29,789 nt of DNA from a virus. Shown here in pieces: positions 13,966 to 21,418 of this stretch. The translations under genes and the position numbers were made by a program. The notes below the pieces were generated by a model. It saw only the letters and a list, made by a program, of their open reading frames with translations, searched no databases and was not told where the DNA came from. Positions within the stretch are counted from its first letter, which is position 1. Each line of letters starts with the position of its first letter. Location: the IMG/VR virus record IMGVR_UViG_3300010885_019762, positions 1 through 29,789 of that record; one strand, written 5' to 3'.

Positions 13966-15613
13966 GTTTATTAGACCAATTTAGATCATCAAATGGGTAC
14001 AAATTTTTGCGATCCTCAAACCACAAATCACCTGAAGAATCGGTCTCAAATGGCTTATCTATTCCATTATCTATAATTCCAAATGGTGTAATGTCTTGAT
14101 CCATTACATCCAGTATCTCTTTTTGTAGAGTTTTTCGTATGTCACTATTAATATTCTCTTTGAAGTATTTTTGACCAGTCAACCAGCCAAAATTGACCAG
14201 AGTCATAGCCATATCGTCATTTGTACCTTCTTCCGCCTTAAACGACTTTTTATCAGCAGAAAAGGTCATTAATTCGTTGATGGTGGCTTCGTCGTTGATT
14301 ATTAGCTTATCGCTTTCGATTAACGTCTTTAGGTTTGTACAACCAATCATTTTGGTCTGTGTAGACTGCTTTAGACCAAATGCAATCTTCTTTTTAAAAC
14401 CTGGCGTCTGCTGCTGACCTTGTTTACCTTTAGCTTCAACCTTGATAAGATTCTCATAGGCTAGCTCATAGTGTATTATATCAGCTACTTGAAGCCCAAT
14501 AGAGTTAATTTCTACTAATATGAATGCTTCATTGAATATCTTGGCTGTCTGTACAATAATAGTCGGAAACAAAAATGGTGATATCTTATTGTCTTTGAAG
14601 GTTGCTACAACTCGATAAGGTATCTCACTAACATCTATAATAGAGAATGTTGAATAGTCTAACCCTTGACCTTCAGCTACATCCACTGTCATGCAGTAGG
14701 TACGACTTGGATCAGGTTTCTTATATACTTTTAAATTACCTTCAATACCAACAGGATCATGCCATACAAGAGAACGCAGCTTAACAGGATGAATAAGCGT
14801 ATTTGTAGAACCAATAAATTCACATTCAAACTCCTGACGAAACTGGTCGGCAGAGGTATTACGGATGGTCTGTTCTTTCCATGCTTCATTACGACCAGGC
14901 ACCATGCTCCAATGAATCTCAATTGGAATATATTCGCTGTTTTTCTTGATAGCATCTTCCCACATACGATAGAATAGATTTAAACCATTTGGTGTAGAAA
15001 CGATAATAACCTTTGTTGTGTTGCCAGAAGAAATTGTAGGATAGGTAGACATGAAGAAGGCTTCTGCGATATTGTTTGGAACGAATGCAAACTCGTCTAG
15101 AAATACGATATTGAATGATCGACCACGAATAGAGCTACCAGATGTAGAATCTGCCATGATACGTGAGCCATTTGCAAACTCAATTGAACCTTTGTTCCAT
15201 TCTTTAACACCCTGCTGTAAAAAACGAGGCAAATATTCAAAAGCAAGCTGAAGACGACCTAGAATTTCACGGGCCATTGACGCTTTGTTAGCCAGAACAG
15301 CCACGTTTACACTCTCGTTGAAAAGAATGTAGTGTAGTAAATATGCAACACTGGTTGTGGTTTTACCTACCTGTCGAGGAAGTTTACAAATAGAAAAGCG
15401 GTTAGTATGGAATGTTCTAAGCATTTCTTGCTGAAAATCCCACATGCCAAATGGAATAAGACCACGATCAACGTTAATGATCTTCATATAAGTCATAGCG
15501 AAGTACACGGGATCATCCGCACACTTTATAAACTCGTCCATTTCTTTCTGAGTAAAAGCGTGTTTCCAGTCTTCTCTTGGAAGATTTGGGTTATTGTTAT
15601 AGCCTCTGGTCAT
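13961..15613 (-). CDS. 17: Terminase large subunit gp17
   Basis: Packaging ATPase and nuclease. 550 residues (T4: 610), no intein. ATPase domain: Walker A LPRQVGKTTTS at 78-88, Walker B IVFLDEFAF at 169-177 with Asp 173 and Glu 174, then the coupling motif VSTPNG at 205-210. RNase H-fold nuclease: first Asp in VDVAEGQGLDYS (Asp 311), Glu 368 in FILVEINSIG, and Asp 466/467 in GTNDDMAMTLV. The ATG overlaps the stop of the 124-residue gene (ATGA). It ends the long neck-terminase operon started by the late promoters at 19029-19054. Confidence 0.98.
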   Translation of the reverse strand: MTRGYNNNPNLPREDWKHAFTQKEMDEFIKCADDPVYFAMTYMKIINVDRGLIPFGMWDFQQEMLRTFHTNRFSICKLPRQVGKTTTSVAYLLHYILFNESVNVAVLANKASMAREILGRLQLAFEYLPRFLQQGVKEWNKGSIEFANGSRIMADSTSGSSIRGRSFNIVFLDEFAFVPNNIAEAFFMSTYPTISSGNTTKVIIVSTPNGLNLFYRMWEDAIKKNSEYIPIEIHWSMVPGRNEAWKEQTIRNTSADQFRQEFECEFIGSTNTLIHPVKLRSLVWHDPVGIEGNLKVYKKPDPSRTYCMTVDVAEGQGLDYSTFSIIDVSEIPYRVVATFKDNKISPFLFPTIIVQTAKIFNEAFILVEINSIGLQVADIIHYELAYENLIKVEAKGKQGQQQTPGFKKKIAFGLKQSTQTKMIGCTNLKTLIESDKLIINDEATINELMTFSADKKSFKAEEGTNDDMAMTLVNFGWLTGQKYFKENINSDIRKTLQKEILDVMDQDITPFGIIDNGIDKPFETDSSGDLWFEDRKNLYPFDDLNWSNKL

Positions 15614-15984
15614 TCTTCAAGTTTATTCCAACTTTTAGGTTTATCACGATTAATTGTTCCTTTAATAACATGAACTTGTGCTGTTCTTCTTTTTGTCATT
15701 GAAGATAGTCTTGTGTTGCCGCCAATATTATGTTCAACATCACGGCCCGACATAGGGTCACGAACTCTCATTATCGTCGGTGATGTTTGATCTCTAGTTA
15801 TAAATTTCTTTTTGTCTTCATGATCTACAAATCCCATCTCACCATCAAAGTTACCACTATCCGATTCTCTGGTATTCAAAAGATCAACATGAATATGCCC
15901 ACGACCACCAACTTGAATTTTACCGTTTGATCGTTTCCTTGCTACAAGAAGATGTTCTTTTAAAAACTGTTTAAACGTCTTCAT
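15610..15984 (-). CDS. Small protein with capsid-targeting-like N-terminus, between terminase genes
   Basis: 124 residues, no recognised family. It opens with MKTFKQFLKE|H, nearly the T4 IPIII capsid-targeting peptide (MKTYQEFIAE) and ending in the L-x-E gp21 cleavage site. The remainder is strongly basic and polar (VARKRSNGKIQVGGRGHIHV, RTAQVHVIKGTINRDKPKSW), His/Arg/Lys-rich and without hydrophobic core stretches longer than a few residues. It overlaps gene 16 by 14 bases and gene 17 by four, so it is translated in step with terminase. In T4 no gene lies between 16 and 17. The likely reading is an internal protein delivered into the prohead; an alternative is a terminase-associated factor. 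Confidence 0.62.
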   Translation of the reverse strand: MKTFKQFLKEHLLVARKRSNGKIQVGGRGHIHVDLLNTRESDSGNFDGEMGFVDHEDKKKFITRDQTSPTIMRVRDPMSGRDVEHNIGGNTRLSSMTKRRTAQVHVIKGTINRDKPKSWNKLEE

Positions 15985-16393
15985 TTTTTTTCTCTTTTAT
16001 CTGCTTAAGGAGGTCTGCTGTAGTACCAACAAAAATGGCTTTATCTACATTTACAGTAGGATCATCTTTCTTTTGACCACTCAACTCTTTAGTTTTCTTC
16101 TGAAGGTCATAAAGGTCTTTGGTAGTATCAGCAACGGTTCTCATCATAGTGGCTAACACTTCATATGCACGTGGAGATTCAGATTCCTTAGCAAGGTCAG
16201 TCAAACTCTCCATTGCAGAGTTACCTTTGTTGATCAAGTCACGAAAGGTTCTACGTGATAGATTATAGTCAGCCTTGATATCATCTTCTTCATGTATAGT
16301 ATTGATAATTGGTTCAGGTGCTTTTGGCGGTATAATCTCTACAGCATTTTCAATACCAAGAACATCATTCAAAGCATCATATGTTTTACTCAT
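15971..16393 (-). CDS. 16: Terminase small subunit gp16
   Basis: Regulates gp17 and recognises DNA for packaging. 140 residues (T4: 164). Assigned by position between genes 15 and 17 and by its long central helices (NLSRRTFRDLINKGNSAMES, EVLATMMRTVADTTKDLYDL), which fit the coiled-coil oligomerisation core of gp16, flanked by charged, flexible ends. The conserved gp16 pattern of Y-N-x-x-R-x-x-x-x-x-x-I/L-x-x-G (residues 43-57) is visible. Overlaps gene 15 by eight bases and the next gene by 14. Confidence 0.88.
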   Translation of the reverse strand: MSKTYDALNDVLGIENAVEIIPPKAPEPIINTIHEEDDIKADYNLSRRTFRDLINKGNSAMESLTDLAKESESPRAYEVLATMMRTVADTTKDLYDLQKKTKELSGQKKDDPTVNVDKAIFVGTTADLLKQIKEKKNEDV

Positions 16394-17393
16394 TTATATC
16401 AGGCCATTCTAATATTTGGGTTGTATATCCATAATCATCACCTGGTTCTGCTGTAAGAGGATCAGGTTGTATAGTAATCTTAGACAATTTAAGAGGAGAT
16501 ATATCAAAACTATTTAACTTATATGAAGCATTAGATGATAGTGCATGAATTGTATTATTTAACTTAAATTGCCCTTGAACACCGCCTAAAGCTAGTTTAC
16601 CATTATCAGCAGTCCAACTTAATATGATACCATATGCATTTGCGCTATTGTAACTATTGCCCTGATATGCAATATCGTCCATATGAAAAGTACCATCATT
16701 GCCACTAGTTAAATTCATTCTAGTAATGTAACCTGACTGCAAAGATTGGTCATTAAAGATATTTGCAATAACCTTGCGGATAATCTTTGGATTTGATACT
16801 GGACCATAGAAATGTGCCTTCATTGTGAAAGTTAATGTCCAATTTACAAATCTTACTGCATCATAGTTACCTTCATGATCGATAGTATTCGATACCGAAT
16901 TCAATATGATTGGAACATCTTTTAACACACCTAGAGTAGTTACAGGATCAATTGTTGCTGTATAGTCTGGATTAAAATATGGTAAGATTTGTTCGATGAT
17001 CTGAGTACCATCATCTATATTACGTGCATACAAATTTAATTCAAATGTTATATCATATGGCACAGCCATGTAAGATGACTTTGCTGTAGTTGCACTATTA
17101 GGTTTGGCTATTTTCAACATAGAATTTTGTTTTCTAGAAGGATCATATGTTATGCCCGTCATTTCAAATGACATTCTTGGAAGTTTAATAGCAATCTGTT
17201 TCTGTTGATCAGAATCTTGACGCAATCTTATAATATATTTTTCTTTAGGTGCATATACGATTGGCACCTTCATTCGTTCAAGTTCTTTACCTGTATCGGA
17301 ATCTGTACGAACAAGTGTGATATTATTGAACATTGTTCCAAATAAAACAACATATTTTCTTATTAGCTTATGGTAAAAATGTGTACCGAACAT
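16386..17393 (-). CDS. 15: Tail sheath stabiliser/completion protein gp15
   Basis: Caps the finished tail and joins it to the neck. 335 residues (T4: 272). Clear T4 matches: MFGTHFYHKLIRKYVVLFGT at the start (T4 MFGYFYNSSFRRYATLMGD), RMKVPIVYAPKEKYIIRLRQ, LPRMSFEMTGITYDPSRK, QIIEQILPYFNPDY at 131-144 (T4 QIVEQILPYFQPHF), and WTLTFTMKAHFYGPV. The extra length is an inserted domain at residues 222-294 (…DDIAYQGNSYNSANAYGI…LSSNASYKL) that resembles a domain in the neighbouring gp14. Overlaps gene 14 by TAATG. Confidence 0.95.
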   Translation of the reverse strand: MFGTHFYHKLIRKYVVLFGTMFNNITLVRTDSDTGKELERMKVPIVYAPKEKYIIRLRQDSDQQKQIAIKLPRMSFEMTGITYDPSRKQNSMLKIAKPNSATTAKSSYMAVPYDITFELNLYARNIDDGTQIIEQILPYFNPDYTATIDPVTTLGVLKDVPIILNSVSNTIDHEGNYDAVRFVNWTLTFTMKAHFYGPVSNPKIIRKVIANIFNDQSLQSGYITRMNLTSGNDGTFHMDDIAYQGNSYNSANAYGIILSWTADNGKLALGGVQGQFKLNNTIHALSSNASYKLNSFDISPLKLSKITIQPDPLTAEPGDDYGYTTQILEWPDINE

Positions 17394-18265
17394 TATGGTG
17401 TTCCAAATGGGTTAATTTCAGATAAGTCTATAAATGTAGAACCTTCTGTTTGTAATGCTTTATTGTCATATTGATCATAGAATGCAAAGTCATTTAAGAT
17501 ATCAGAAGAAACAACATTAAATTGTGCATTTGAATCTTCACCTATTAAAGTCATAGTAGCTTCAAATGTACCTACAATATTATGTAGCTGTATTATTTTT
17601 GCTATTGGATCAAAAGTTGTAACCGAAGCTTTAGCATTTGCATAACTTAGATTTGCTCCTTGATATGCCATTTCACCTATATTGTATAGTCCTGTGCCAG
17701 TACCTAGATTTAATCCAATAGTATATGCATTATCTGCTTCAATATCATCAACTTCTTCTACGCCGGTACTGAAGTTTTCATCAGAAAAACGGAATAATTC
17801 ACAACGCAATTCGTAGATATATGGATTGCGATTACCAATGGAGAAAAATAGCAATTCTTCTTCAACAAACTTAATTTCAAATAGCTTTTGCATAACAGGT
17901 ACATATATCAAGTCGCCTTCTCTTGGGCGCCATGCTATGTTAGATGGAATATATTTGCGAAATGTACGAGCCGCTAATACAAAGTTAGATGTATCTCGAA
18001 TATCTAAACCAAATTTAGAAAAGAAATCACCATCGCCTTCGTAACCTTCTACGTTAGCAATGTACATTTCTAAAGTGTAGGCTCTAGTAAATTTAGCATT
18101 TTTAGTTTCACCGAAGATTTCATCGTCACCATTATATGAATCTCTTGGAATATAATAGCAATCGTGACCCATAATTTGGATACTCTCAACCAATAGGTCT
18201 TCCAATAAACGTTTCTCGTTTATCATAGATGGTGAAAACGAATTGAAATATACTGAAGTTGCCAT
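17393..18265 (-). CDS. 14: Neck protein gp14
   Basis: Part of the head-tail connector. 290 residues (T4: 256). Recognised from VYFNSFSPSMINEKRLLEDL and VESIQIMGHDCYYIPRD at the N-terminus and from EGDLIYVPVMQKLFEIKFVE (117-135) and NPYIYELRCELFRFSDE (147-163), typical gp14 segments. Residues 178-251 form a separate module (YNIGEMAYQGANLSYANA… and …IGEDSNAQFNV) shared in outline with gp15. Located between 13 and 15, with its start three bases after the gene 13 stop. Confidence 0.93.
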   Translation of the reverse strand: MATSVYFNSFSPSMINEKRLLEDLLVESIQIMGHDCYYIPRDSYNGDDEIFGETKNAKFTRAYTLEMYIANVEGYEGDGDFFSKFGLDIRDTSNFVLAARTFRKYIPSNIAWRPREGDLIYVPVMQKLFEIKFVEEELLFFSIGNRNPYIYELRCELFRFSDENFSTGVEEVDDIEADNAYTIGLNLGTGTGLYNIGEMAYQGANLSYANAKASVTTFDPIAKIIQLHNIVGTFEATMTLIGEDSNAQFNVVSSDILNDFAFYDQYDNKALQTEGSTFIDLSEINPFGTP

Positions 18266-18268
18266 TGA

Positions 18269-19009
18269 TTATCCCATCAAAAACTGTGGCGGCTCTTCGT
18301 AAGTATCACGAATAAGCTGTTCTAGTTCTGCTATTTCTGTGGTTGCTTCATCATGTATTGCCTGACCATTCATTGTGATACCACCAGGTAACTGCATACC
18401 ACCATACTTCTTCATGTTATTACCCCATTGCTTTTTGATATATGCAGTAGCTAGTTTCTTAAGCATACGGTCGTTGTAGATTCTCGGATAAGTATCTGGA
18501 TCTATAATGATCCAACCTTCAATAATTGCCCATTCTCCAACATTCATCATGCCCCAATTCATATCGATAAACAATTTATTAGTGTGACGATTGAAACGAA
18601 CAGGCGTTTCACCTGAGAATAGCATGTCTAGAGTGCGGATATGTTGCATAGTTAGTACATAGCTAACATATGAAGTTGAAGTAAAGTCATAAAGTTCATG
18701 GAGACGCAACTGATAGCGAAGATCAAACATATTAAGTGATGCGTTTGATGATGATATTGGAAATATTCTATTGACACCGACAATGTTATCTGTGATTGGA
18801 ATCCAACCATTATCTATATCAGTTTGTGTCAATTGATGTTTTAGATACCAACGCTCTACACCATCAAAGTAAAACTGTTGAATATACTGGAAAGCTTCAT
18901 CAATACGATCTTCTACCTGATCATCATCTACATTGATTTCAATGACAGGAAACCCAAGTTGACGTAGGCACCAATCTTTTAGTTGTTCTCTAGATGCTGG
19001 AACTGACAT
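18269..19009 (-). CDS. 13: Neck protein gp13
   Basis: Neck protein that with gp14 closes the filled head and forms the tail-attachment site. 246 residues (T4: 309). Typical opening REQLKDWCLRQLGFPVIEIN followed by VDDDQVEDRIDEAFQYIQQF, then NIVGVNRIFPISS, and WAIIEGWIIIDPDTYPRIYN with RMLKKLATAYIKKQWGNNMKK near residues 165-200, all family hallmarks. First gene of the neck-terminase operon, behind two late promoters. The shorter length reflects a reduced C-terminus. Confidence 0.95.
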   Translation of the reverse strand: MSVPASREQLKDWCLRQLGFPVIEINVDDDQVEDRIDEAFQYIQQFYFDGVERWYLKHQLTQTDIDNGWIPITDNIVGVNRIFPISSSNASLNMFDLRYQLRLHELYDFTSTSYVSYVLTMQHIRTLDMLFSGETPVRFNRHTNKLFIDMNWGMMNVGEWAIIEGWIIIDPDTYPRIYNDRMLKKLATAYIKKQWGNNMKKYGGMQLPGGITMNGQAIHDEATTEIAELEQLIRDTYEEPPQFLMG

Positions 19010-19014
19010 TTCTC

Positions 19015-19043
19015 TTTACTTTCTACACTATTTATAGTATTAT
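19015..19043 (+). promoter_or_regulatory. Candidate sigma70 promoter for the heptose operon
   Basis: TTTACT (19015-19020), 17-base spacer and TATTAT (19038-19043) on the plus strand, four and five matches to the consensus boxes. It would start transcription about 20 bases before the ATG at 19073. It overlaps the proximal late promoter of the opposite strand. Weaker than the other two sigma70 sites. Confidence 0.45.
19029..19036 (-). promoter_or_regulatory. T4-type late promoter (proximal) for gene 13 operon
   Basis: Exact minus-strand TATAAATA 19 bases before the gene 13 ATG, in the 63-base divergent gap with the heptose operon. Confidence 0.82.
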
Positions 19044-19046
19044 ACA

Positions 19047-19054
19047 TATTTATA
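19047..19054 (-). promoter_or_regulatory. T4-type late promoter (distal) for gene 13 operon
   Basis: A second exact TATAAATA, 18 bases further upstream. Two late elements in tandem are unusual in the window; one may be dominant. Confidence 0.7.
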
Positions 19055-19072
19055 CCATTTGAGGGATTAGTA

Positions 19073-20269
19073 ATGATAGTCATTGGCGACAAAATAATAG
19101 ACAATTATATCTTTGGAACCAGTACCCGGTTATCGCCAGAAGCACCTGTTCCTGTGCTTACCAATCTTAAAGAAGAGACTAGGTGTGGCGGCGCCCAAAA
19201 TGTGGTAAAAAATCTCAATTCATTTGGTATTGATACTGTCTTTATTCATAATCCCAATCAAAAGACCGTCAAGACCCGCATTATAGCCAATGGTCACATT
19301 GTTTGCCGACTAGATGACGAGTATTATATACCATACAAAATAAATTTTGATTTTGACCTATCCAAACACGACTATGCTATCATTTCAGACTATGGCAAAG
19401 GTGTGGTGGATGATCCTATATCTATCATTAAAACATTAAATGCTGCTGGTATCAAAGTATTGGTCGACCCGAAGAAACCTTTTTCCGCCTACCGAGGAGC
19501 TTGGCTAATAAAAGCTAATAAGACTGAGTTTGAATCTATTTATGGTACATTCTCTTGGAATAATTTCTCTATGATCTGTGAAGATATTTGTACCAGGTAT
19601 GGTTTTAGCTACGTGATAGTTACACTAGGTGCTGAAGGATTTGCCTTGTATGATCATGATAAGAAATCATCAAGATATGAAAAAGGTGAAGAACATACAG
19701 TTGTAGACGTTACAGGCGCTGGCGATGTATTCATGGCCACATTAGCTTATTTTATCCAAAGTATGTCGGTAAGTAAAGCGGCTCATAGAGCCAATGTACT
19801 TGCTGGTTATTCTGTTGGTCATATGGGCACTTACATAGTTACAAAAGATGATATAGACACAGTTAAACCTAAAGTTAATACTGTATTTACTAATGGATGC
19901 TTTGATATTTTACATCCTGGTCATATCAATCTTCTCAAAGAATCAAAGAAATTAGGTCGTAAGTTAATTGTTGGTATAAACTCGGATGCTTCTATACATA
20001 ATATTAAAGGGTTTGATAGACCCATACTAAATCAAAACCAACGTAAGATTATGTTAGAAGCCCTTGGTATTGCAGACGAGGTGATCATTTTTGATGAAGA
20101 TACGCCTTATCAACTAATCAAGAGAATACGACCAGACATTATCACCAAAGGCGGAGACTATACAATTCAAAACGTAGTAGGTAATGATTTAGCAAATGTA
20201 GTCATTATACCTACTATAGATAACTATTCAACAACAGGAGTTATTGATGCGATTAAACGGAAGAATTGA
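19073..20269 (+). CDS. hldE: Bifunctional HldE-type heptose kinase / nucleotidyltransferase
   Basis: In bacteria HldE phosphorylates D-glycero-beta-D-manno-heptose 7-phosphate and then adenylylates the 1-phosphate to ADP-heptose, the lipopolysaccharide core precursor. Both domains are here: an N-terminal PfkB/ribokinase domain (1-265) with RLSPEAPVPV (19-28), CGGAQNVVKNL and the catalytic DVTGAGD (212-218), and a C-terminal nucleotidyltransferase (269-398) with TNGCFDILHPGH (HxGH-type 281-284) and TKGGDY (358-363). At 398 residues it is about 80 shorter than E. coli HldE: roughly 30 residues are missing after residue 52 in the kinase lid region and the inter-domain linker is nearly gone. GAGGGA ribosome site; first gene of the plus-strand operon. 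Specificity for heptose is inferred from overall similarity. Confidence 0.88.
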   Translation: MIVIGDKIIDNYIFGTSTRLSPEAPVPVLTNLKEETRCGGAQNVVKNLNSFGIDTVFIHNPNQKTVKTRIIANGHIVCRLDDEYYIPYKINFDFDLSKHDYAIISDYGKGVVDDPISIIKTLNAAGIKVLVDPKKPFSAYRGAWLIKANKTEFESIYGTFSWNNFSMICEDICTRYGFSYVIVTLGAEGFALYDHDKKSSRYEKGEEHTVVDVTGAGDVFMATLAYFIQSMSVSKAAHRANVLAGYSVGHMGTYIVTKDDIDTVKPKVNTVFTNGCFDILHPGHINLLKESKKLGRKLIVGINSDASIHNIKGFDRPILNQNQRKIMLEALGIADEVIIFDEDTPYQLIKRIRPDIITKGGDYTIQNVVGNDLANVVIIPTIDNYSTTGVIDAIKRKN

Positions 20270-20594
20270 TAAGTCATGGGGATATGAAGATATCTTTATA
20301 TCTACCGATGAGTATTGTGGTAAATATCTTGTATTCAACCAAAAAGGTGACAAGACCTCGATGCATTTTCATAAAGAAAAGAAAGAAACATGGAAAGTTG
20401 AAAAGGGACGTTTCTATGTGAGATTTATTGATACGGATGATGGTGAAGTATTAGAAAATGTTATTGGTGTTGGTGATATATGGACAAATGATCCTTTAGT
20501 TCCTCATCAATTAGAAGCCATGGAAAATGATTCATGTATGCTAGAGATTTCTACATCAGATTCGGTTGAAGACAATTATAGGGTTTATAGATGA
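20247..20594 (+). CDS. Cupin-fold protein in heptose operon
   Basis: 115 residues from an ATG with GGAG eight bases upstream (an in-frame TTG three bases earlier is less likely); it overlaps the 3' end of hldE by 23 bases. Single-domain cupin: the metal-binding first motif HFHKEKKETWKVEKGRFYV (H-x-H-x5-E pattern) and the second motif in VGDIWTNDPLVPHQLEA. The opening WGYEDIFISTDEYCGKYLVF resembles mannose-6-phosphate isomerase C-terminal and sugar-nucleotide epimerase/isomerase cupins. Placed between the HldE and epimerase genes it probably acts on a sugar phosphate or nucleotide sugar, but the reaction cannot be told. Confidence 0.75.
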   Translation: MRLNGRIDKSWGYEDIFISTDEYCGKYLVFNQKGDKTSMHFHKEKKETWKVEKGRFYVRFIDTDDGEVLENVIGVGDIWTNDPLVPHQLEAMENDSCMLEISTSDSVEDNYRVYR

Positions 20595-21418
20595 CAGTAC
20601 TAGTAACAGGTTCAGAAGGTTTCATTGCTCGAAATCTATTAGCACACCTTAAGAGCCGTAATGTTAAGGTGATTGCTATTGATGCTAAGACACATAATAT
20701 TGATAATATACTAAACGAGATTGATTTTTTAGATATCAATATAATCTATCATCTTGGTGCTGTATCTAGTACCTTAGAAAAAAACATAAACAAACTTTAT
20801 AACTGCAATGTAAAGTTTAGCATTGATTTATTTGAAGAAGCAATTGCATATAATATTCCTGTTGTTTATACTTCATCCGCTTCTATCTTTGGTAATACAA
20901 TGAAAGATGATCGATATGAGTATAATCCACTTAATTACTATGCGACTACAAAGACCATCATAGAGATGTGGCTTGAACATAATATCAACCGTTTTGATGA
21001 TTTTTTAGGTCTTCGGCTGTTCAATGTATATGGTGCTGATGAACGTAAAGATGATATGTCAACCAGCCCTATACATAAGTTTAAGCTTCAGGCGCAAAAT
21101 GAGGGTGTAATTAAGGTCTTTAAAGGATCAGAAAATATGATTAGAGATTTTATATCAGTCGATGATGTATTAAAATACTTGATGTGTTCACATTGGACTC
21201 ATAAAGATCCTAGAAGAAAATGCATACTTGATGTAGGCACCAAAGAACCAATAAGTTTTCTTGAAGTAGCTCAATTATGCTCCGAAAAGTATAATGTACC
21301 TATCAAGTTTATTGATATGCCAGAAGAAATGAAGTCTAGCTATCAGTATTTTACTAAGTCTAGAATGCGTTTCTTTGATCAAATGGATTCAGTAGAAAGC
21401 TGGTTAAAAATTCACTGA
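20591..21418 (+). CDS. NAD(P)-dependent sugar epimerase, HldD-like
   Basis: Short-chain dehydrogenase/reductase of the extended class, 275 residues (E. coli HldD about 310). Rossmann NAD(P) motif TGSEGFIA at 6-13, catalytic Ser in YTSSASIFGN (93-102), Y117-x-x-x-K121 in YYATTK, LRLFNVYG (141-148) and IRDFISVDDV (184-193). With an HldE two genes upstream the most likely substrate is ADP-heptose (6-epimerisation), though GDP- or dTDP-sugar epimerisation or reduction is possible. ATGA overlap with the cupin gene. Its stop overlaps that of the converging sulfotransferase gene by a few bases. Confidence 0.8.
   Translation: MTVLVTGSEGFIARNLLAHLKSRNVKVIAIDAKTHNIDNILNEIDFLDINIIYHLGAVSSTLEKNINKLYNCNVKFSIDLFEEAIAYNIPVVYTSSASIFGNTMKDDRYEYNPLNYYATTKTIIEMWLEHNINRFDDFLGLRLFNVYGADERKDDMSTSPIHKFKLQAQNEGVIKVFKGSENMIRDFISVDDVLKYLMCSHWTHKDPRRKCILDVGTKEPISFLEVAQLCSEKYNVPIKFIDMPEEMKSSYQYFTKSRMRFFDQMDSVESWLKIH

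Noticed and set aside
13961-15613. Possible intein or intron in the terminase gene, common in T4-like phages
   Set aside because: ATPase and nuclease motifs follow in normal spacing with no insertion.
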